DNA of 64,000 bases from Tetramitus jugosus. Lineage: Eukaryota; Heterolobosea; Eutetramitea; Acrasida; Vahlkampfiidae. Location: contig OW569363.1 of NCBI GenBank assembly GCA_937625935.1, positions 372,001 to 436,000 on the forward strand. Reading direction: 5' to 3'. Shown here piece after piece: positions 9,492 to 17,044 of the stretch (positions within the stretch are counted from its first letter, which is position 1; each line of letters starts with the position of its first letter). A program made the position numbers and the translations under genes. Below the pieces are notes generated by a model. It was not told the origin of the DNA. It did not search any database and worked only from the letters and a program-made list of their open reading frames with translations.

Positions 9492-10430
9492 TGGCAATAT
9501 CGGAATTTTAAAGAGGTTTGCTCTCATATCCTCTCATTCTTGGTTCCAGATTCCTTGTGCTCAATGAGACTTGTCTCCACCCAGTTTGACAAGATTATCA
9601 AAAATTATCATCTTCTAGATAGTTATGCAGGTCAAATATTGGAGAAGATTGAAGAATCCATCAGAGAAGGGAGGTTAGCTTCTCTTGTTTGGATATTGAC
9701 TCTCTATCCTCATTTGAACAATACTCTAAATGAAGTGACACTACGTCACCTCACGCAATTTGACGACTTGCCGACACAAAGTTTGGGTTTTAACAGAGCA
9801 ATTGCCGTTGAACAAGTGTCAGACATTGTGAAGCACATCTTGTGTCAATCTGATCAGCCAACACAGCAGTTAACAGATCTGAGATTGGCAAGAAGAGATC
9901 TCACTTTTGTGGAATCTATTCTCAACTGGATCATGGAAGATCCAGTGATGAGAGACAGGGTGAATTGGCAAGTGCTTTTGGAAGAAGCTAGTTATGAATT
10001 GAACATGCCAGTGGTTAAGTTGTTGATTGACAAGAGATGGGCAGATCCTACTCAGAATCAATATGAATGTTTCAACTTAAAGGTGGATGATGAGTTGTGG
10101 TCGTGCTTGTTGACTCACCCTTCTGTCGACAAGACTTACGAGAATAATTCTCTGTTTAAAACAGCCTACCACTCTGGCTTGACAAAAACAGTTTCTGAAC
10201 TACTGTTGGATCAAAGAGTTCGAGATTTGATCACTGATTATGAGGATAGAGTGCTCCATGCCATCAACACATCGAATGTTTCACTACTTGACATTCTTTT
10301 GAACTCTTTTCCCTTAGATTCACACAAAACTCGGATCTATTTGAGCAAAGCAATGCATCTCAGAAACAGTGAGGTTAAGAGATACATACTGAATAGAGAA
10401 GATTCGTTCGAAAGAACATCTGATGAATGA
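9492..10430 (+). CDS. F-box-like protein with degenerate ankyrin-type repeats; 5' end uncertain
   Basis: The frame is open from 9492 after a TAG at 9489, but the first in-frame ATG is at 9564. Residues before that ATG (HILSFLVPDSLCSMRLVSTQFD) look like the second half of an F-box, so translation probably begins in an upstream exon and CCTAG at 9487-9491 may be the splice acceptor. I could not find a safe donor. The rest has helix pairs such as VVKLLIDKRWADP and LLDILLNSF that resemble worn ankyrin repeats. F-box proteins link targets to SCF ubiquitin ligases; the target here is unknown. Starting at 9564 would give about 288 aa. Confidence 0.6.
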   Translation, partial: WQYRNFKEVCSHILSFLVPDSLCSMRLVSTQFDKIIKNYHLLDSYAGQILEKIEESIREGRLASLVWILTLYPHLNNTLNEVTLRHLTQFDDLPTQSLGFNRAIAVEQVSDIVKHILCQSDQPTQQLTDLRLARRDLTFVESILNWIMEDPVMRDRVNWQVLLEEASYELNMPVVKLLIDKRWADPTQNQYECFNLKVDDELWSCLLTHPSVDKTYENNSLFKTAYHSGLTKTVSELLLDQRVRDLITDYEDRVLHAINTSNVSLLDILLNSFPLDSHKTRIYLSKAMHLRNSEVKRYILNREDSFERTSDE

Positions 10431-10566
10431 GGTGTGTTGGTGAATCAGAGCCCTAGTTTCTGACTATGAATCTTCCCAATACACTGGCTCTCTTTCGGTT
10501 GCATTTTGTCACATTGAACAGAAACAATCTGATCGGAGGACCAAAAATCAATCAAAAACAGGAAAG

Positions 10567-10752
10567 ATGGACGAAATGGACCTTGCTGAGATTAGGGTGC
10601 TACTCCTAGGCTTTCCAGGTGTAGGCAAGTTTTCGCATCAGGTTCAATTCCTTGTATCAGATGTTTTTCGGCAAAATTATGAGTATATGTGTTACAGCGT
10701 TTTCATTGGTAATAGTATTTGTTATAGCGGCTCTATTGATACGAAACAGTAA
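10567..10752 (+). pseudogene. Fragment of a Ras-like small GTPase
   Basis: ATG at 10567 begins a 61-aa frame with a Ras-type N-terminus: EIRVLLLGFPGVGKF, then VQFLVSDVFRQNYE, which parallels the G1 loop and switch I region of Ras proteins. The G1 loop ends in KF where K[ST] is needed to hold magnesium, and the frame stops before the DxxG motif. A second frame continues at 10652-10897 without recognisable GTPase motifs. This is most likely a decayed copy. A real gene with an unseen intron is less likely because of the damaged P-loop. Confidence 0.55.
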
Positions 10753-10894
10753 GCAGTCTATAGCAGAGAAGAGCGAATTCATGAACAGAATGCTTACAGA
10801 TCGAATGAATCTGTTTCAAGCGTTTGCTTCTGTCGAAGATGGTAAGATTGTGATTACAGTAATCACTTCTTTTGCTACTGTTAACAAGTTAGAG

Positions 10895-10910
10895 TGAAAA
10901 CGCGTTTTCA
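10895..10910. repeat. 16-bp perfect palindrome with ACGCGT core
   Basis: TGAAAACGCGTTTTCA is its own reverse complement. A near-identical second copy with one central mismatch lies at 10945-10970. The core resembles sites bound by cell-cycle regulators (MCB-like ACGCGT), but the bound factor is unknown and the nearest 5' ends are not close. Confidence 0.6.
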
Positions 10911-10944
10911 TCACATTGGTCACTGTCATAGTTACAACCAACAC

Positions 10945-10970
10945 AAAGTGAAAACGCGGTTTCACTCTTT
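10945..10970. repeat. Imperfect palindrome, second copy of the ACGCG element
   Basis: AAAGTGAAAACGCGGTTTCACTCTTT in two halves pairs over most of its length around ACGCGG. It repeats the 10895 element 50 bp downstream, so the pair may be a regulatory or replication-associated site. Confidence 0.5.
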
Positions 10971-11191
10971 AACCCCGAGAGTGCACGTGAAATTATTAGA
11001 TGACAAAGATATAGTGGTGGAGGCAGTGAGACAGAACGGAAATACTCTTTTGCATCAAACAGATTGAGAAATGACAAAGACGTACTCCAACCAATGAATA
11101 GTACTATCCACAAGTCTGTGAACAAGTAACCATGGATCATTATATTCTATCACAGTTCAAAGTATGAATTTAGTCCAATAAACAAGAGTGT

Positions 11192-12277
11192 TTAATATTG
11201 TTTGTGGGTTGGTACAATCTGCTGTGGTCCCTTTGCTCCAGTTTGCTGGATTGCATGAGACAATGCATCATGACCTGTACGATCTTCAGGGTCTAACCAA
11301 CACTCTACAGTTCTGATGAATTGAGCAGCTGTTGCATCACCAATCTCATCAAAGTCCTTACCATCCACCTTTGCATATGCATTGTACTTGCTATCCCACC
11401 AGAATCTGGCAGTCATCTTGGATGCCTCAATTGCCCAATTGTAGATAAAACTGATGCTCACCATATTCAACCAGCTAATGGCATTGTTGGAATACAGAAT
11501 GATCAACCACAATCCAAGAGTGACCAACATGAACTCACTAACAGCCTTCACAAACACAACTGGTCTCAATGCCAACAATCCACCTTGGTTGTTGATAAAG
11601 GTATTCAACATGTTACTGACACCATATTCATCATCAATCTGTCTCTGCTTCTTACCAATGGTGATCAATTGCTTTGCCATCATAATCAAAGCACTGTTGA
11701 TGCTTGAACCAGTAGCTCTAACACCATGCTTGTGGACTCCACACTTCTTGACAATTGCTAGTGCAAAGTCATCACTAATTCCCTTGATATCATTCACGTC
11801 AAACTTGACACCTCTCAAATTGTGAACTGTAACTTGAGATAGAGCGGTAACGGTATCCTTTACAGCCAATACCAACTTCTTGCTATTGTCATTCTTCTCA
11901 GCAAGTGATCCAACATAATTGACACCAAATCCATCTAATGCACCATAGGTGGCTGCAAGCTTTTGATATCCATCTCTGTATGCCACAATACAATATGCAA
12001 TGAAACCAAGTACAAATGAACCCATCAGTGCACTCACACCTGATAAAACATTGGCATTCATTGATACATCAATTGCCAATCCCCTCAGTACATTCACAAT
12101 AATTCTCACAGCCCATGCTGTACCTGCTGCCCATACAATAGATCTCAGAATGGCTCTATTATCTCTGAATACTATATCAAATAAACCACTTGATGCCTTG
12201 CTCACATAGTTTGATCCATTCTGTCCACCATCCAATAAATCACCATATGTGTTATGTAAATCACTTCTTAGTGACAT
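11192..12277 (-). CDS. Unrecognised multi-pass membrane protein
   Basis: ATG at 12277 gives 361 aa; the open frame continues upstream only through non-ATG codons. Hydrophobic spans occur at about residues 45-65 and 75-100 and again at about 245-290, with soluble regions between. A WDSKYNAYAKVDGKDFDEIGDA-type stretch (split here by its charge pattern) follows the last span. The distribution of two membrane pairs is reminiscent of ion-channel-like proteins, but no family signature is clear. It is intronless and divergent from the gene at 12379, with 101 bp between the starts. It belongs to a compact block of unknown genes. Confidence 0.7.
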   Translation of the reverse strand: MSLRSDLHNTYGDLLDGGQNGSNYVSKASSGLFDIVFRDNRAILRSIVWAAGTAWAVRIIVNVLRGLAIDVSMNANVLSGVSALMGSFVLGFIAYCIVAYRDGYQKLAATYGALDGFGVNYVGSLAEKNDNSKKLVLAVKDTVTALSQVTVHNLRGVKFDVNDIKGISDDFALAIVKKCGVHKHGVRATGSSINSALIMMAKQLITIGKKQRQIDDEYGVSNMLNTFINNQGGLLALRPVVFVKAVSEFMLVTLGLWLIILYSNNAISWLNMVSISFIYNWAIEASKMTARFWWDSKYNAYAKVDGKDFDEIGDATAAQFIRTVECWLDPEDRTGHDALSHAIQQTGAKGPQQIVPTHKQY

Positions 12278-12378
12278 TATAATTTCTTGTACTGAGTGTT
12301 GTTGTTGCTGTATCAACACTGTACCATGCCAATACTTGAAAAAATAACATCATCAGATCACCTGCTGAAAATAAAACA

Positions 12379-12753
12379 ATGATACGAAACACCCCTAATC
12401 CACAACATTCATCATCTACCACAACACAGGTTGGTACTGATGATGATACTTTACAGCCCATATTACAATCACTCAGTACATTACAAACCATGTTGAACAA
12501 AGAGATGGTATACCTAGAATCACATACCAACATCAAGAGAATGAATTTGTGTATCCACTATGACACTAGTATTGATCTATTGAACCGATTTGTAGTGGAG
12601 AAGGATCTCAGGTCATACGCTCTCACATTCAAAAAGCAGAACATTAGCACTACTGGCATACGAGATTGCTTTAGATTGGTACATGATAAGAATGAGTCTG
12701 AGAGAATATTCAAAGAAGCATGTGACAATGTCGACAATCATCTTCTCAAATAG
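12379..12753 (+). CDS. Hypothetical protein, 124 aa
   Basis: ATG at 12379 follows an A-rich leader. The product is predicted to be mostly helical and carries no recognised domain; the first 25 residues are Ser/Thr/Gln-rich. The stop is only 5 bp before the ATG of the next gene on the same strand, in a different frame, so the two could be read from one transcript or be parts of one gene separated by a frameshift or unseen splice. Confidence 0.55.
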   Translation: MIRNTPNPQHSSSTTTQVGTDDDTLQPILQSLSTLQTMLNKEMVYLESHTNIKRMNLCIHYDTSIDLLNRFVVEKDLRSYALTFKKQNISTTGIRDCFRLVHDKNESERIFKEACDNVDNHLLK

Positions 12754-12758
12754 AGAGT

Positions 12759-13049
12759 ATGTTTAGTTATGCTGGTAGAGTAACAAGAATCAATACCAAA
12801 CAAGACTTCTTAAACTATTTCATTGCACAAATCAACAAAGAGAAGAAGTCTCTATGTGATACCCGATGTGAGGACACTGAACGAAACATCAAATACTTTG
12901 AGTATGTAATACAAACACTGGAATCATATCATGATTTGTCATGTGTTGTTACAGAGACTATGCAAGTGTTTGAGCTGTTATTCAACAATAATCAGAAGCG
13001 TATTAAGGAGGAGATAGACCTAATTGCAGCAATGATTAGATGTGATTGA
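12759..13049 (+). CDS. Hypothetical protein, 96 aa
   Basis: ATG at 12759 lies 5 bp after the preceding stop. The product is helical, with many Lys/Glu and four Cys, and ends AAMIRCD. I do not recognise the family. A GTATGTTTAG string overlaps its start and could in principle be a splice donor, but the preceding frame already stops before it. Confidence 0.5.
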   Translation: MFSYAGRVTRINTKQDFLNYFIAQINKEKKSLCDTRCEDTERNIKYFEYVIQTLESYHDLSCVVTETMQVFELLFNNNQKRIKEEIDLIAAMIRCD

Positions 13050-13153
13050 GATCAGCTCACAAATTTATAGTATGTCAATACAACTCATAAATTAATCATT
13101 TCACTACCTTCTGTTTGTACTTCTCCTCAATGGCAGTAATTCACTTTGTATGA

Positions 13154-13672
13154 TTAGTTGATATTGTCCTCAATATCCTTTGCAAGTAGGTTACTTCTCT
13201 CCTCAATGGCTTGTTTATGATTTGGTTGTGCTGCCAATATCTTGTTGTACTCTGTGATTGCAGTCTCTGTTGCACCAAATGCACTCAACACTCTTGCCAA
13301 GCAACACAAGTTATCTGGACAATGACGTATCATAACAACATTGGATGCCTCATTCAATGCTCTGTATAGCTCACCAGTCTTGATGTAAAAGTCAGCTCTA
13401 TCACGCCTCTTCTTCATGTAGATCTCCACATCAGATGGTGGTAATTTGTGAACCTCAGATCTTGTGACTGCTTCTGTTCCATTTATATTCACTATCTTGA
13501 CACCATCAATCAATATCACACCACCAGTTGTGACTGTTCGACGTGGAATAAGGTCTTCTGGTGGAGTGTGTTGATTCTGTCTGGTTGTTGAGTAGCTTGT
13601 GGTGATATTGTGGTTCCTTCGTTGTAAAAAGCTCCGGATGGTGCAAAAATAACCCACGCATTCAAAAAACAT
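13154..13672 (-). CDS. TPR-repeat protein, short
   Basis: Residues in the C-terminal half form about two tetratricopeptide repeats: YIKTGELYRALNEASN, then CLARVLSAFGATETAITEYN and ILAAQPNHKQAIEE. The N-terminal half is not recognised and contains a short strand-rich part (GVILIDGVKIVNI). I chose ATG at 13672 (172 aa) because the longer open frame to 13813 has only TTG at its end and runs into the divergent gene at 13691. The two starts are then only 18 bp apart, which is tight, so the start may be further inside. Confidence 0.6.
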   Translation of the reverse strand: MFFECVGYFCTIRSFLQRRNHNITTSYSTTRQNQHTPPEDLIPRRTVTTGGVILIDGVKIVNINGTEAVTRSEVHKLPPSDVEIYMKKRRDRADFYIKTGELYRALNEASNVVMIRHCPDNLCCLARVLSAFGATETAITEYNKILAAQPNHKQAIEERSNLLAKDIEDNIN

Positions 13673-13690
13673 ACATAGCACCAAAAAACA

Positions 13691-14488
13691 ATGGCACAAG
13701 CCTTCTATGAGTGTGGATACGTTGTGAACTACGGAAAGCAAAAGAAGCATCATAGCACAAATGAAGACCTTGTGTACACCAATGGACATAGATTTTCTAT
13801 CGTACACAAACAAACAGATTTGCAGCAGAGAACGGTTTTCCCTTTGCAGAATTGTCCAAACAATTGGACACCGAAGGATGAAACAGATGTATCAGAGATT
13901 TATCTAGATGATCAAACAGTAAGAATTGGTTCTCTGTATGTTCCCAAAAGTGTATTGACAGCAATTGCCACAAGCAAAGCGAAAACGTACCCATTCGAGA
14001 AGCAAGCATACCTTTTGTCGATTGCAAACATGGCTAGTGTCCCCAGCAATTCAATGCTAGAAACAGCAAACAGCACTAGTCATTGCCACAAATTGCTAGC
14101 CTCACACATATTGCAATTTTTTTCTGTTGGTGTAAGTGAAGAGCAAACTGATCACAAGCATTATGTAAGAGGACATATTTTACCGTTTAGTCATATTGAT
14201 TCAAATTCAGCCATTTATAAAATTTTGAGCAAATTGACGGTACAAAACATGGTGATCATTAGTCGTACTGAATGGAACAATAAGGACAAGCATCAAAAAT
14301 TCTTCGTTTGTCTTCAAGTGAAGGGAACCTACCGCCCAAACCTAATCAGACAGCTCGACAAACGAGATCTTGGTCCAGATTTTTACCAATGTAACAAGTT
14401 TCAGGCAATTTCAAAAAAAGACTTGCAAACCTTGGAAGATGGAGTGATTGATCGATTTCAAAAATTAGTGTCATGTAAATCAATTTGA
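13691..14488 (+). CDS. Hypothetical protein, 265 aa
   Basis: The ATG at 13691 opens a single uninterrupted frame. No known domain is recognised. The central region has a mixed alpha/beta pattern (TVQNMVIISRTEWN, KFFVCLQVKGTY) that could be a small enzyme fold, but no catalytic motif is evident. Its 3' end overlaps the 3' end of the convergent gene by 9 bp. Confidence 0.6.
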   Translation: MAQAFYECGYVVNYGKQKKHHSTNEDLVYTNGHRFSIVHKQTDLQQRTVFPLQNCPNNWTPKDETDVSEIYLDDQTVRIGSLYVPKSVLTAIATSKAKTYPFEKQAYLLSIANMASVPSNSMLETANSTSHCHKLLASHILQFFSVGVSEEQTDHKHYVRGHILPFSHIDSNSAIYKILSKLTVQNMVIISRTEWNNKDKHQKFFVCLQVKGTYRPNLIRQLDKRDLGPDFYQCNKFQAISKKDLQTLEDGVIDRFQKLVSCKSI

Positions 14489-15442
14489 ACAATTGGCAGT
14501 CTCAATCAAATCAACATCCTTCTCGACATCAAAATCTAAATCTGGATCTTCTTGTTCATCAAATACAAAGTCAGAAGCAGCTTCCCATTCCTCATAGTCC
14601 TCAACATTGTCATAAACAAATTTTGTCGCTTTGATCATACTGCCTTCAAGTTTGGTTGGTTTATCAAAATAGTAGTACTCATGCAAAGTAAACACCTCTG
14701 AATTCGCATCCTTATACTCACGCAAGAATTGACCATTTTCTACGAGTTGATTGTAGTGATCAACGTTATGTTCACTCAAAAATTTTCCCATCTTGCTTCT
14801 TGCTGGTTGTTGGGGGACATATTGCAGTGTGGACTCGGGAATTGCAGTTTTGTGAGAGAAGGCCGCACTGACCTGTTCTTCAAAATCTTCAATAAAAGTA
14901 GCAGAGGTATAGTGTCTTTCATCTGTGTAATAGGAATTATCAATCTTCAGTCTGAATCGTGTAGTGCAATTTGTTGGGACAAACATTAGTCTTTGAACCT
15001 TAAATGTGGCTATAGGTTGTAGTCTATCTTTTAGATCATTTGGTACAGTTACGTTTTCCTCTTCGAGTCGTTTCATGACATACGATGTAGCAGCATTCTT
15101 TTCATCGAAGGTTTTCTCAATATATATGATGTCACTATTTGTAGTTGAACCTGTGTACTTCTTCACGGACCATTCATCTTTCCTTCTTTTCAGCCATAAA
15201 CCGTTGTGAATCAAAAAGAGATCATTAGTATCAAAGAATTCCTCTTCATAATCTTCAACCTCAACTTTGTGGGGAGGGAGGGAGTCCAACAACTGATGCA
15301 TAGTTGAGACTGCGAGGGTAAAGTGGTAGTGGAGAGAGAATTTGCTCGACTTAGCATCAACAACCGCAATCGACCCTGCAGGAAATCTCTTGGTCATTAT
15401 ATGTTCACGTGTCGTTATTTTTGTTTTTTTTCGAAAAATCAT
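14480..15442 (-). CDS. CYTH-like (triphosphate tunnel) domain protein
   Basis: ATG at 15442 gives 320 aa; another ATG at 15397 is possible. Residues about 65-95 read EEEFFDTNDLFLIHNGLWLK then RRKDEW.VKK, which matches the strand pair of CYTH proteins such as thiamine triphosphatase (YYDT...L...LRRR..W.LK). A later FRLKID.SYY and a TFIEDFEE strand fit the tunnel walls. The signature N-terminal ExExK is not clear; EVEDYEEE is the nearest candidate. CYTH enzymes hydrolyse or bind triphosphates. The C-terminus is strongly acidic. Substrate and activity are uncertain. Confidence 0.5.
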   Translation of the reverse strand: MIFRKKTKITTREHIMTKRFPAGSIAVVDAKSSKFSLHYHFTLAVSTMHQLLDSLPPHKVEVEDYEEEFFDTNDLFLIHNGLWLKRRKDEWSVKKYTGSTTNSDIIYIEKTFDEKNAATSYVMKRLEEENVTVPNDLKDRLQPIATFKVQRLMFVPTNCTTRFRLKIDNSYYTDERHYTSATFIEDFEEQVSAAFSHKTAIPESTLQYVPQQPARSKMGKFLSEHNVDHYNQLVENGQFLREYKDANSEVFTLHEYYYFDKPTKLEGSMIKATKFVYDNVEDYEEWEAASDFVFDEQEDPDLDFDVEKDVDLIETANCSN

Positions 15443-15764
15443 CAACGTTGATCACCAACTTTATTGAACCTCCTTCGATTCGCAACGTTTTTGAAAAAGG
15501 ACCCTCCCCCTCAAATTTCAATTATAGAGCGGAGAATAAAGTTTATTGGATTCACTCTTGTGTTATGAGGTGATGATAGTGCAAGAAAAACGACTTTGTT
15601 GTTTTGAACAACAATGTTGGTTCCAACATAAAGTTCGTGTTCGAAAAAATTAGTTTCACTCCAATTTCTGCTGTTGGATCTCTCTTTAAAAATTCGATCA
15701 ATTGACTCGTGGTTTCTGTCAAAGAAAAAACAACACAACCCAACAACAACAACAAATCAGAATT

Positions 15765-15983
15765 ATGCGACGAGAGGGCAGAATCGGAGGCGTTCCCACA
15801 AACAAGACCAAAGATCGTAGTCGATGCAGTAAATCTGGATGTTCCCAGTGCCATCAACATCCAGTGACCAAGAGCTCTTGCAAAATTAAGGGACAGAAGA
15901 ACAAGGGCTCACTGAGACGACATCATCAGCTCATTAGTGATCATCTCTCATTCGATTTTAGCTTTACTGCAGAACAACTGTAG
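15765..15983 (+). CDS. Small basic Cys-rich hypothetical protein, 72 aa
   Basis: ATG at 15765 follows a leader made of CAACAAC units, typical of genes in this window. The product is very basic and has CSKSGCSQC, then a second cluster ending in SSCK, which might bind zinc. No family is recognised. The antisense frames here also stay open for some distance, so the call is tentative. Confidence 0.4.
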   Translation: MRREGRIGGVPTNKTKDRSRCSKSGCSQCHQHPVTKSSCKIKGQKNKGSLRRHHQLISDHLSFDFSFTAEQL

Positions 15984-16428
15984 GCAGAAAGCCCAGAACA
16001 ACAAAGCAAATCAACACCACTAGTTTACGTGGTTCTCCTTCTCTCTTCTTCCATCTCAAAGGCAAGAAGAAGCTTGTTTTCCTGTTTGGTCGTGTGCTGT
16101 GATAACGTAACAGTGCACTCGTCCATGAAAAGGAAAAATTTCAGCAAACCCAACCAACAAAAACCCCCAATCCTGTAAATAAAACACGAGGATCGCATCT
16201 GCATCAGTCAGATAGAGATGTTCAACACACCAACCAATCCCCACTTGTTCCAATCTTCTTCTCTCCACAACTCAAATACAACCATCGACTCATTTCCGAC
16301 CGCCAATCGGAAAAATGCATTTCCACGCGCAAAAAAAAAACATTTTCCACAAACACACCGCTTTCATCAACCACAATCATCATCTTTGAAAGAGTGAAGG
16401 GTTCATCAAACAACACCACATCGAAACA
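15984..16428 (+). promoter_or_regulatory. Intergenic leader region
   Basis: No gene is seen. The stretch is rich in CAA/AAC and A-runs and leads into the gene at 16429; it probably holds its promoter and 5' UTR. Confidence 0.4.
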
Positions 16429-16953
16429 ATGAGCTCCTTTCTCACCAAAACAATCACCCCTACCATACAAACATTTAAGAACAACAAGTCAATGGTGCAG
16501 ACACTGATGGGCACTCTGCCCTACAGTGCTTCATTTGTCAAGGTTGATAACAAGTGGAAGAAACCACAGCTCTCCACGCGTAAAGTAAAGGAACTTGAAC
16601 GTGCTGCCATCTTCCACAACATTCCATATGATCCATCCATTTTCACCCTGTACAAGAAACCAGCAACAGAGTACACCAAGCACGGTTTTATTAAGCCATT
16701 CAAGGGAAGGAAATCAGCAGAGAAGAATCACGATGCAAGATTGGATAAGATTGTGGATGCACTCAAGACTATGAGACCAAAGATGGAGAAACTGAGGTTG
16801 GAAGAACAACAGAGACGTTACAAGGACTTTTATGATCTTGGTCAGTTTGGTAAGGGTATTAAGAATGCCAAGGGTCGTGGTATGATGTACCAAGCCAATG
16901 CTAACAAGAAGAAGAAGAAGGACTCGAAGAATGTTAAGAAAAAGAAGAAGTAA
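16429..16953 (+). CDS. Probable mitochondrial large-subunit ribosomal protein, mL59/MRPL25-like
   Basis: The 174-aa protein is very basic and ends in Lys runs. Its middle reads KWKKPQLSTRKVKELERAA, then PFKGRKSAEKNHDARLDKI and a long charged helix. That order (arginine/lysine-rich strand with SxRK, then a KGxK segment and a helix) is the layout of mL59, a fungal and protist mitoribosome subunit. The N-terminus could serve as a mitochondrial presequence. The assignment rests on pattern alone, and another basic RNA-binding protein is possible. Confidence 0.5.
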   Translation: MSSFLTKTITPTIQTFKNNKSMVQTLMGTLPYSASFVKVDNKWKKPQLSTRKVKELERAAIFHNIPYDPSIFTLYKKPATEYTKHGFIKPFKGRKSAEKNHDARLDKIVDALKTMRPKMEKLRLEEQQRRYKDFYDLGQFGKGIKNAKGRGMMYQANANKKKKKDSKNVKKKKK

Positions 16954-17044
16954 ATTTTATAAACAAAAAAAAGTATTATTCGTGTCAACAACTGTGAGTT
17001 AATCTCTTTTGTGATCGTGTAAGTATATTTATTTACAACAGGGA

